64,000 bases of DNA, taken from assembly GCA_009767595.1 (NCBI GenBank), contig VSDK01016840.1, forward strand, positions 245,302-309,301, given 5' to 3'. Source of the DNA: Symbiodinium kawagutii. Taxonomy: Eukaryota; Sar; Dinophyceae; Suessiales; Symbiodiniaceae. Positions 45,801-55,424 of this stretch are shown piece after piece. Positions within the stretch are counted from its first letter, which is position 1. The number at the start of each line of letters is the position of its first letter. The position numbers and the translations under genes were made by a program. Under the pieces are notes generated by a model. The model saw nothing but the letters and a program-made list of their open reading frames with translations, was not told the origin of the DNA and ran no database searches.

Positions 45801-47540
45801 GCACATTTGACAGACACCTCGCCACTTTTGCCCGTTCCAGTGTGATCATGTTGGCAGAGGGGTTGCCCTCTTATAGGAAAGTGCTTCCTTTTTTGCAGTC
45901 ATCAGATGTAACCCGTGCCCCCTTTTACTAAAAGTCTCCTAGGGATTCATCAAAGTTTCCCTTTTTTCCTGAGCTTTGTGCAGCCTCAGGACGCGCACGG
46001 TTGGCTGGTTGTCGTGGGCACTCCTGTGAGCTCCTTCATGAATGAAACCTGGCGACAACAAGAGTGGGCTGCAAAGAAGAGCGAAGCTCTGCACAGAGAA
46101 CTCAGTCACAACAGAGACATCCATCAGATCAGAACCATTTGGATTTGCGCCTCGTTCTCGTTGCTGGGTGGCCTCATCATGGTTTGGGTGGGCTTTGCAA
46201 TTGCACGGCCCTTGAAGAAAATCTCCAGTGACATGCTTTCGATGGCAAAGTTGGAATTTCTATCTGCCCAAGCGGGGATTCCAGATGACACAGGCAGCTA
46301 TGAAAGAAGCTCAGATCGACACACAACTCGTTCATTCAGTGGCCATGTGAAAAGAATCTTTTCAGAGATGCGAACTCGAAGCCGAAGTCGACGGCTAAGC
46401 AAAAACTCTGACGACAGCGATGGCTTCACTGGACATAGTCGACATAGTGATCAAATGGATCTTGGGAGCACAAGCAGCGAGGAAGCAACACATTCGCGCT
46501 GCAGGAGCCGAAGAAGAACCATCGATAGCTTTGAAAAAGAAGACCTGGAGGCTGCTACTACTTCGACTCGAAGTTGCTTCCGCTTTTCCACACCCAAAGA
46601 AGTCATTGACATGCGAGAGTCATACATTTACATGGTGACTGGCCTCAAATCATTTGCCAGATATTTGGATCCCGAGATCATGCGAATTCTAGTGAAAAGC
46701 AAACGCCAAGCGCAACTTGGTATGGGAAGGGCTGATGTGACAATATTCTTCAGCGACATTGCAAACTTTACCACAATGGCCGAGAAACTTGAACCGGAAA
46801 TATTTATGTCCCTTCTTAATGAGTATTTGGATGAAATGAGCAAAATCATCATGGCAAAGCGTGGGGTTGTGGGCGAGTTCATAGGTGATGCGATCATGGC
46901 GTGGTGGAACGTCCCTCTCGACTTGGGGCCAGAACACACAGCGATGGCGCTAGATGCCGCCCTTTGTCAACAGCTCCGTTTGCAAGAGCTTCGTGACACT
47001 TGGGAAGCAAAGAGCTTGCCTGAAGTCAGAGTCCGCATGGGTCTGGTTCGGGGAACTGTGCTTGCTGGAAACATTGGCAGCTCCCAGAGGATGAAATACG
47101 GTTTAGTGGGAGACAGCGTGAATTTGGCATCCCGTTTGGAAGGTCTCTGCAAGTACTACAGCGTCAGCATTATCATAGAGCAAGATGCAGCTTTCGCCCC
47201 TGCTGTGCAGAGTCGTTTTCAGCTGCGTTTTCTCGATTTGGTCACTGTAAAAGGGCGCGTTCAAGCTACTGAACTCTACCAACTCCTTTCGGAGAAGGGT
47301 GATTTACCAGACGATTTTGATTCAGAAGAGGATTTGCGATACTTCATTGAAGGTTTTGCAGAGATTCATCGCCTGTATCGATCCAAGAACTTCGGGCCCT
47401 GTGAGGAAGCGCTGAAGCGCTACAGGCGGCAGTTCCCTCAAGACATGCCAAGCAAGATGCTACTCCGACGTGTGGAGACATTGCTTCACGAGGGGCTGCC
47501 AGCTGACTGGACGCCAGTTCACAAACTTCTGGAGAAGTAA
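42845..47540 (+). CDS. Receptor-type class III nucleotidyl cyclase, copy A (four or more exons)
   Basis: Makes a cyclic nucleotide in response to an outside signal. Exons: 42845 to ~43100; ~43247 to ~44098; 44358-44485; 45990-47540. Exon 1 gives a cytosolic start and a membrane helix (CILVCPVFLILVLLAVSI). Exons 2-3 form a dCache-like sensor (LYVGYERLP, KTYYFVDGEG, RPWYREA, WTQIFNHSSG, GVAAGDFTVNLLSSF). Exon 4 has WLVVVGTPVSSF, a second helix (ASFSLLGGLIMVWVGFAI) and a HAMP-like PLKKISSDMLSMAKLE. An Arg/Ser-rich linker of ~110 residues leads to the catalytic domain. That domain has FFSDIANFT (metal Asp, codon 46755), GEFIGDAIMAWW (second metal Asp, codon 46887), and GLVGDSVNLASRLE (transition-state Asn and Arg). 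A helical tail ends at TAA. The third intron (44486-45989) starts with GC. ATG 42845 matches the paralogue's start. Several exon ends are inferred. Confidence 0.85.
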
Positions 47541-48052
47541 GGTAGGTCTTGCATTTTAAGACAATTCGCAGCAGCGAAAAAAGACAGTTGGATTGAGAGT
47601 TTGAACAAATCAATACATTTGAATGAATTTGAACCAACACATTTTGCCAAAGGAGCACCAGCAAAGTCTGGTTTGTACCCACCAAGAAGGCTTTTGTGCG
47701 TTGCCTTCCAGGATCTTCCAGGACTCCTGATCTCTGCAATGGCAGTTCCGATTGGTTTACCCGTATGTTGTCCAAAAGGTGCGTTCCAGTTTCGCTGGAG
47801 CGCCATCAGACCTAGTTTCACTTGTGCCTTTTCATTCCGTAAGTGCAACGGACATTTTCTAGCGACATGGGTACAGCAATGATTTGTGGACGGCTTACAT
47901 TGTTTTGTATCATTTTGTATAGTGTTACATGTTGCATCACATGCATCGTGTTGCCTTGACATGGTCACCTGCACAATGAAGTCTCGGCTCAAACATCTGA
48001 CTTCACCTTGAGACCAGGGGCCCGCGGCCAAAACGGCTTGGCAGTCTTTGAA
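47541..48052. other. 3' flank of cyclase A
   Basis: Sequence diverges from the paralogue's flank immediately after the stop codon. Open frames on both strands (47519-48073 minus, 47601-47882 plus) show no domain. No gene supported. Confidence 0.5.
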
Positions 48053-48466
48053 ATGGCGATGGGTGAGCCTCAAAACACGGAACTCTCACGAACGATCGAA
48101 AAAGAAATGCTGAACCAGTGGGCCGAAAATCGACACAGGCGATTGAAAGATCTTTATGCAGGACAGCCGCCTCCTGCAGGCCGCACCAATCCGGTGGAAA
48201 GGCCACCAACTCCCAAGTGGCTCTTCAGAGGGCACAACTACAACGGCATCAAAACCAAGGAAGAACGTGACAAGAGGGTGCTGGACTCGCTTGCAGCGGA
48301 GAGACTCGCAGGAATTGCGGGATCTGCTGTGAGTGATGAACCAACCGAGAGTCTTCACACGAACGAAAAGGCTCCACCACCTCCCGGCTTTGGAGGCGGA
48401 ACAATGCAGCAATGGGCCAAGCACATGAAGGAATTGCCAGGTGGTCGAAACTGGTTGGATCGGTGA
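48053..48466 (+). CDS. Intronless 137-residue hypothetical protein
   Basis: ATG 48053 (an in-frame ATG follows at 48059) to TGA 48464-48466. The product is hydrophilic, with charged helices at the start (SRTIEKEMLNQWAENRHRRL) and a Pro-rich middle (AGQPPPAGRTNPVERPPTPK). Next come WLFRGHNYNGIKTKEERDKR and an Ala/Glu helix, then PPPPGFGGGTMQQWAKHMKE and a C-terminal GGRNWLDR. There is no membrane segment or signal. The pattern of short Trp-containing motifs joined by Pro/Gly linkers suggests a binding or cytoskeletal adaptor, but I recognise no family. It is complete in a single exon and lies 0.5 kb after cyclase A. Confidence 0.6.
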   Translation: MAMGEPQNTELSRTIEKEMLNQWAENRHRRLKDLYAGQPPPAGRTNPVERPPTPKWLFRGHNYNGIKTKEERDKRVLDSLAAERLAGIAGSAVSDEPTESLHTNEKAPPPPGFGGGTMQQWAKHMKELPGGRNWLDR

Positions 48467-51163
48467 ATACAAAACTGGGGGCACTACGTGTGCTTTAGAA
48501 TATTTTAGTATCATCAGCTATGAACCACGAAGTAAGCATTTATAACAGTCATAACTTATAACGACCTCTTTCATCCCCTTTCCTGGTTTTCAAAAAGGTT
48601 TTGGGAGTTACACCTGGAGTCACTGATCCTGGCATATTTGTACAGCTCACGCCAACTGAAGATTCATGAGCGCATCTGGATTCAGATCTCTATTGTCTTG
48701 AAAGCTCGCCTCGGATGTGGGATCACACTGAGTCTGGCCGAGTCTGAGATGCCCTTGGGCCCTTTGGCAACGAGCTGCTCAAGTACACTGTATAATCAAG
48801 CAATTGATAGTATTAGTTTGCAAATTCATGAAGCCAGTTGCTTTTTCGGCTGTTTCTGTTACGCGGTATGTGCCATTGTACCCAGAACAGGTGCAAGTTG
48901 CAAGTCGGTTGTGTAACTCACGCTCAGCTTCACCCTTTGCTTCGCATCGGAGTTTCACCTGTCACCCGACTATTTGCAAAGCAAAGGTCGGGAGACTGCT
49001 TAGAATCTCGACTAGTTGTGCAACACTCGCAGATGTGAGGGCAGAGTTGGGAAGAATGACATAGCAGGTGGTTTATCAGTAACGCGATGCAAGTGTGGAT
49101 TTCCTGGCGGACTTTGGAGCAAGCAGCTTCGCGTGAAGCAGTCTTAAAGTGTTGTTCGTTGTTTGATTTGTTGCGGTATCGCTTGGCTCATTCAGCTTCC
49201 ATTCGCCCAACTGATTCAGATATGTTCAGATGCTTAGATTTTGCCAATCTGCACCGGACACCAGGTGAAGGAGTTCGAAGAAAAATAGAAAAAATGGATA
49301 GTAGTTATGAATAGTTTGGATATTTTTCTGCTGAGGTTTAGCAGGCACATGGTGCAGGCATATGCAGTCATGTCAGGCAGCCTTTTTATTGCCAAACATA
49401 TTCGGACATTTATGTCACAGGCACACACTGCAACTGGTGATAGCGTTGAGTTGCAAAAATAGACACATGGCTCTCGTAACCTCGGCTCGATGGTCTTCCT
49501 GTCATGGTTGACTCATGTCGAAGAGCTCTTTTGTCTGCTGGACATTTGGCTGATTTGGACGGTCACTGTGCAGACGGCTGTCAGCATTCTGATCCGCTCA
49601 GCCTGATGGTAGGTTTGTAGTAGGTTTGTCGGGCAGCACCCTAGCTCATCCCCTCAACTGCAGGGGTCCGCTCAGCCTGATAGATTTCGGATGTCTACAG
49701 CTGTCCAATCTGTAGCCTTCATGATGTAAGGTATGCTGCTATGGTCTTGCTGTCGGAGGCGTGCTGCTGCCATGCCAGATCCAGGCACATCAGCAAAACA
49801 AGCAGCGGCTTTGACGATGCTTTCAGTATACTAGTTTTAACTTTAATGCTTTCAATACAGTTTTGATATGTTTTGACTTTACAGTTTTTGATTTTAAAGC
49901 CATACTGTACTGTTTTTGATGCTTCCAACGACGCTTTGCTGTTTACATGCACGACTTTTGCAGCTCTTTCATTCTAACCTTGCAATTGTCACGGTGCCCA
50001 TGGACCATGGATAGGAGGTTCTTCCGAGACATCCGGTTTTTGGGTTGCGCCCGCGGTTGCGCACACCGGCACAGGCTTCACAGGCCTCACACATCAGCTG
50101 AATGGAAAGTCTGTCCCAGTAGGCCAGGCAGGGCATGGCCAGGGCGAAAGTCACACAATGTTGTCCGCATCCCGGACGTTTCCCCACACCCAGAATGAGG
50201 CAAGGCTAACATGTTTTGGAGAGGTTGCCAAAACACTGGCTATACGCAGCCATTTGTTCTTCAGCGTTTTAGGGTTTGGGATTTTAGGGTTTAGGGTTTT
50301 GGGGCTTATCATTTCTGGTTTTGAAAGTTTAGGGTTGGAGTTTGTCAACTCAGAAACTCAAAAACAACGGCTCTGCCGCAGAGGAGGGTCTCAGGTCATC
50401 GAGTGATCTTCAGTGATCACCTCACCCAACTCTGCCAGGTGATGGCTCTGGTCCGAAGTGCTCTGCGAAGAGCATTGATGGCTCCTGAGCTGCACACGGG
50501 AGAAGAAATGCATAGAAAATGAATCGAACATGTGAATAGAACGAATAGAAATGATTCAACTTGATTCAGAAATGATTCAATGAATTATCATGATTCAACC
50601 GTTTTGCCCTGCAGAAAAGCGGTATGATGTTTGATAATGTTTGATATGATTTGTTCATTGAAGCCAAGGAGACAACTCCTGGGTGACATACTTGCTCGTT
50701 TCGCCCACGCGTTCTTCCATCGTTGGCCACGCTTTGCAAAGCAATGTGGATGACATCGTGCGATGGCACAACGGTGACACCCTCTGCAGCAACGGGAACG
50801 GAAGTTCGCCTCCAGCAGAAACAGAACTTCTGAGGTCCAGTGGGTCTCCAACTGCTTACACTGTACTGCTATGTACTGCTAGTAACTGGTTGCAGCAGCA
50901 TTTGTTTGGTCAACCTATGGCGTCATTGGATGGGAATCAAGGTGGTTAAGGGATGTTAAGGGCAGATCTTTCGGTCATTTCTTTGTTCATAATCTTACGA
51001 ATCCTGTTGATGAATTTGATGACTCATGTGTGATCTTGGGTCAGCAGACGCTCCTGCTTGATTTCATTTCTTAACTAGCGGAAAAACAAGATTGATTTTT
51101 TCCTTCATTTGACAAAACCGACTTGAATACAGATTTCATCAAGTCTTAAAACAACTTCATGAC
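48467..51163. other. Unassigned DNA, weak candidate exons
   Basis: Possible + exons: about 48833-49062 (KPVAFSAVSVTRYVPLYPEQ), 49083-49136 (DASVDFLADFGASSFA, to a stop) and about 50713-50845 (ALQSNVDDIVRWHNGDTLCS). None has a recognisable domain. It includes the TTTAGGG-like tract at 50.27 kb. Confidence 0.4.
50266..50304 (+). repeat. Interstitial TTTAGGG telomere-like tract
   Basis: GTTTTAGGGTTTGGGATTTT is followed by AGGGTTTAGGGTTTTGGGG: about five degenerate units of the Arabidopsis-type telomere repeat, the type reported for dinoflagellates. It is short and imperfect, so it is not a telomere end. Confidence 0.65.
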
Positions 51164-51445
51164 TTGAATGGATGGCGCTGGACAAAACTTCACGATTTCT
51201 TCAACTTTTTCTTCCTTTCGTCAAGGCCTTGGCGCTTGGCCGAGCTGAAGGTGTCGCCGTCGGTCGGGTTTGCCGCGCTGAAGGCACGGCAGGTGAGTCG
51301 CCAAAGCGGATTTCGCGCTCGCCTCACGGCGATGCGAAGCGAAAGCGACCCCAAGGAGAACACCGAGGAGGCTGGCCGTGGGATGCCATGGGATCCCTGG
51401 AGAACTCCCTGGAGGACGTGGATGGAGGAAAGGATGGCTGCAGCG
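51164..51445 (+). CDS. Candidate exon with targeting-like N-terminus, cut by gap
   Basis: A frame opening MALDKTSRFLQLFLPFVKAL (ATG 51172) is followed by a basic, Gly/Arg-rich stretch that runs into a run of N. The opening resembles a signal peptide. The stretch is GC-richer than its surroundings, and a second frame from 51164 is open too. The end is lost in the gap. Confidence 0.25.
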
Positions 51446-51455
51446 NNNNNNNNNN
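51446..51455. other. Run of N (10 bases)
   Basis: Undetermined bases. The coding frame upstream cannot be followed across it. Confidence 1.
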
Positions 51456-52460
51456 ATTCCTGCAACATTTGAATTGTTATAGAATTAGTATGTGATTTTG
51501 TGAGGCTTTGGCGTTCGATTCCTATTATTTATTGAATGAGTTTGAGGTGTTCAAGATTAGTTCCTGGGACCCATCTTTGAATTTTTTTGGCGTGTGAGTA
51601 GCATGCAGATGGAAGACACGTAAATTGCACATCAGGAATTATGAGACTTACTCCAGCATCTTGTGAATATAGCACTGCTCAGGTCTGTTGCATATCTTTT
51701 GACCAAAGGCTATGCCGATGTGAATGCATCATAATGCATCGGGATGTCCCTTAAAGATCTCACCGCATGGAAGCGCATGCATGTGGGTGCACAGTGCGAG
51801 AGTCAGCCCCAATGGGAGACCTGGGCGAGGACAAGGTCGTGATACAGACCCAACGTTTCATTTGGATCTCATTTGCATCCCATTTGGGGCATTTTGGCGC
51901 AGTTGTTTTTTTGATTGCAGTAGGGCTCTTCGTGAATGCTATTTATATCTATTTATTATTTGGAGTACCCAGTGTTCCGCAGACAAGCGGATTTTGTTAG
52001 GACCAGCTAGGGTTTGTTCATGTTTGTTGATTGTTTGTCCATGTCAGATGAGTCTTGCTTCGGGGCCTGTGACCCAACAGCATTTACTGCAATGATAAAT
52101 TGCTTCATATATTTAATAGAGTATATATTTATATTTTATAGCTAGGCTATATACGTATAGAATCATGCTGGACATATGAACATGAAACACCGGATGTAAA
52201 AAATATAAGTCTTTTAAAGCAATATCCTCAAACAAGTTTGCACGTACATGTTTTCAGTACGACAAGTATACGGTTTTTGTATGTTTTTGTATTTTTCTTC
52301 TTCACGACCTTTTGATAGGATGTTCGCAACATGGGGTATCAAAAAAGAATAGAAATGGTTGGTTCATCACTAGAAATGACTACCAGTGGATGATTTTGGG
52401 GCATCCCTATTTTGACAAACCACCAATTCTGTTCGTCCTTGCCTGGCTTTGATCCGGTAG
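51456..52460. other. AT-rich unassigned DNA
   Basis: No recognisable gene. A 123-codon + frame (51724-52095) shows no domain. The 52.08-52.35 kb part is strongly AT-rich. Confidence 0.5.
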
Positions 52461-52579
52461 GCTGCAATCAAAAACGAACCTTTGCCGCTGGACAAAGCTC
52501 TGGATGCTCTCACCTACGTGCAAGTGGAGCATCTCGGTGTAGTTGTATCATCATTGTTGCCCGGAGCCGGGTACTTTGA
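52461..52579 (+). CDS. Candidate exon resembling a polyketide-synthase dehydratase core
   Basis: Bounded by GGTAG upstream and GTAATT downstream, a 39-codon frame reads PLPLDKALDALTYVQVEHLG then VVVSSLLPGAGYFE. The LLPGAGYFE end matches the PGAGYLEMA-like core that follows the dehydratase His motif in modular polyketide synthases (hotdog fold), a family expanded in dinoflagellates. The catalytic HxxxGxxxxP motif itself is only loosely present (HLGVVVSSLLP: His followed by Gly and Pro at shifted spacing). One exon only; no KS, AT, KR or ACP motifs seen nearby. Confidence 0.3.
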
Positions 52580-52742
52580 AGTAATTCGGATATTGTTGAA
52601 AAGGATCAAAAAGAAGAAAAGACAGACACACACAGGCAAACCAATCATACTGGATATGACCGCTGAATCCCTTGACAACTTTTTTTTTCATTCAGGCTTA
52701 CGAACTAGGCTCAGGAACGGCGAAATGTCACAAAAAGAACGC

Positions 52743-52850
52743 AGTAAGATCAGTAAGGATCAGATTAACAAGAATGTACTGATCCTTATCAAGCCTTGTT
52801 AGATCTTATTCAGTAAGTAGCCTTATTACAAAGTAAGATCAGTAAGGATC
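52743..52850. repeat. Direct and inverted AGTAAGGATC repeats
   Basis: The 19-mer AGTAAGATCAGTAAGGATC occurs exactly at 52743-52761 and 52832-52850. Between them lie inverted relatives (TACTGATCCTTAT), so the stretch can fold on itself. Confidence 0.85.
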
Positions 52851-53012
52851 TAAGCAAGGACCTTCCGAAGGATGTTAAGGATCTTTAAGATGCTACTGGG
52901 GCGCTCGTAGCAGGACCAAAAACATCCCAGGCGCGACAGCCCAAGACCACGGCACGATGTACCAAATTTCTCGGGTGGAGCTCGCAACGGTATTTGGTGG
53001 GTGGATGTGGGT

Positions 53013-53166
53013 GGTATTTATTAACCAATGGTTGGTAAACCAACATAATGTTGGTTGGTTAATGTATTTATTAACCAGTTTCAGTTGGCATTTATTTATT
53101 AAGCAATGATGTTGGCCTTAAAATGTTGGTTAACCAATATATTTTTAATGGTGGTTCAACCACCAA
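53013..53166. repeat. Cluster of TTGGTTAACCAA direct and inverted repeats
   Basis: TATTTATTAACCA occurs at 53015-53027 and 53065-53077. The palindrome TTGGTTAACCAA is at 53126-53137, AACCAACATAATGTTGGTT pairs at about 53038-53056, and GTGGTTCAACCAC lies near 53151-53163. It could be a degraded MITE-like element or simple slippage-built DNA; no target-site duplication was found. Confidence 0.7.
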
Positions 53167-53662
53167 CCAGGTACGTAGCGATGTGCTGTTGCCCTCATCA
53201 AACCTCCGACTCCTTGTGGATGGCGCACCTCGATGCGTTTGGCAGTGCCCCCTCAGGTTTTCTGCAGAGTGTTCGTCTTGCAAGCACTGTCCCAGTCAAG
53301 CGGCGGTAAAGCGCTGGATCAGTCATCTCGAATTTGGTGTCCAATCCTACCCTGCTCAGTTCTCTGAGATTATTTGAGTTATATTTATCGCATTGTGAGT
53401 TGGTTTGCCTGTCCATAAGGCCATTCAATCTTATCCAGCTATTGGGTTTGACATCCATGTATATACATGTATAAGCTTTTGAGAACCTCTCAGTTAAGGA
53501 TGCCGTAGTGGCTGTATGTTATATCATCCAGATGAATTATTCTGGTTGATAACATTGCCCAAGAAGTTGTCGAGGCCTCTCTGATCCTGATCCTTTCCAT
53601 TGATGAACGTGCATGATGATAGAGGTGATGATAGATTATATATATGATATAATTGATTATGA

Positions 53663-53703
53663 TAGATGACGACGATGACGACGACGATGAGGACGATGAT
53701 GAC

Positions 53704-53747
<44 letters not shown>

Positions 53748-53749
53748 CC
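53663..53749. repeat. GAC/GAT triplet microsatellite
   Basis: (GAC/GAT)n shades from GACGACGATGAC into pure (GAT)n. One + frame gives an Asp tract open into the next exon; I take this as chance read-through of repeat DNA. Confidence 0.9.
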
Positions 53750-53859
53750 ATGACTGTGTTGATTGCCTGGTGATGATGCCATGTCAGTTGCAGTTGGTGA
53801 CCCATGGAGCCGTTGTAGTTGTGCACCACTGTTCTCCGCTGAGGTTCTGCAACCCCAAG

Positions 53860-55424
53860 GATGGAGGCTGTGTGAAGGTCCTTGCCCTCGTCGACACCGG
53901 TTCCAATGATTGCGACCTGAAGGGTTCTCTCATTGAGTCTTGGCATTTCTAATGGACATTTTTTTCAACAACAAATGTTGGAAGATTACTTGTCCTTGGT
54001 ATTTCTGACATATTGGCATTTCCAATTGGCATGTCTTTGCAAAATCTTGGTGCTGGACATGTTGCTGTCAGACAATCTCCGTAAGATGATACTCGGCAAG
54101 CCGCTGGCATCAAAGGATTTTCATGGCATTTTGTTGTTTCTTGATTTGCTTCAAAGACCCACTGTGGTGAAAGAAAGTGAGATGTGCATGAGTGTGTGTG
54201 ACCTTGAGTGGAAGGAAGCAAACTATGAGAGAAAGAGAGATGCATTCTGATGAAATCACTTATATGCATGGACATGATGTAAACACATACTTCTTGACGT
54301 CGTTGCTCATATCATGCCGACCAATCCATTACCCATGCAAACTTGTCAATTCTGAAGGCTTCCTGAAGACGTAGTACATAGATTTGCGTAGGACGTTAGT
54401 GGAATTATGTGGTGAGGTGTGATGCATGGCAAAACAAGGTGGTTACATGTTCAAAGGTTCCAACATGACCATGTGGAAAAAATCCAACATGACCGAAGAG
54501 GAATCCCGATAAAGATCTATCCGATAGGCACCTAGAAGTTTTGAAAATAACCTGGGAGGTCATGTTCATGCTACGCATAGGCATTGTCTTCAGCCGCGAT
54601 GCCATCAAAAAGACAGGGGTGCAAGTTGGGAGAATGTAAGGATTGGAGGAAGTGCAATAGAACCGAAATCTCTGTGATCCTGGATGTTGTAAGCAGGCAA
54701 ATGTGTTGACTTGAAATGGAACATTGTGGGTTTCATTGGGCTTCCTGTGCACTGCATAAGTCGCTCCAGGCAAAACATGTTCAACCAGCCTTTGTTGTCA
54801 CAGATTTTTGCATGAAAGCACAGGATAAGCTTCGCTTGCCATTGGCGAGAGGAGGCGGTACTTCAGTGGAAACGGCAGCAAATCGAGTAGCAGCTTAGCT
54901 GGACTGTTGTGCTGCCAATGTTGGAAGCCTTCGATGCTGCAAATGTCCAGAGTTCGCTCGTCGTAGTACACCCATTTAGCACAATTTCTTCCATAGGCTT
55001 TATACCGCCCCCAGCGGGCCGTGTGTTTGAGTTCAGCAGAACTAAGGTTGAGATCCCGATCTACCAGGCGGCCGTTGCAAAGGGTGCACCAGTAATTCTT
55101 GGACATTGCGTGCGCCGTTTTGTTTCTATTGTGCAATGGTCATTGGAATCAAGCATGCACTTCTTTTAATTGAAAAGATTGATATTTGTGGTCGTGACAG
55201 TCGTTCGTATTGTTTGTTTTTTTGTTTTCTCCGGAATGCCACTGATGATCACTTCAATCTCAAGCTGTCAAAGTGCCCAAGCTTGACAGTCTTGAAGTGC
55301 CTGAAACAAGAGAGTGTCAACTCTACGAGGCCAAAGTGCGTGTTCAGGGCAAAGAGTGTGTTGTGAAAGTCAGTCCTGCCGACGAAGACTACGAAGCGAT
55401 TGGAGGCTCTAGCAGCATGACATG
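53860..55424 (+). CDS. Candidate aspartic-peptidase-like gene 1 (DTGS exon)
   Basis: After AACCCCAAG the exon from 53860 reads DGGCVKVLALVDTGSNDCDL. The LxxLVDTGS context is that of the catalytic Asp motif of retropepsin-type aspartic peptidases (Asp codon 53893). Further stretches on the same strand: about 54064-54111 (LLSDNLRKMILGKPLASK), about 54909-55098 (PMLEAFDAANVQSSLVVVHP) and about 55275-55424 (VPKLDSLEVPETRECQLYEA, to a TGA stop). The DTGS exon resembles that at 57.7 kb. No second conserved motif (hydrophobic-hydrophobic-G before the second strand) was located, so peptidase activity is not established. Confidence 0.35.

Noticed and set aside
46628..46939. Minus-strand frames inside both cyclases (also 62807-63034)
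   Set aside because: Shadows of the catalytic domain, repeated in both copies only because the coding sequence is nearly identical.
53653..53859. Asp-tract protein reading into the DTGS exon
   Set aside because: The Asp run is the GAT/GAC microsatellite; a clean AG acceptor at 53859 starts the exon after it.
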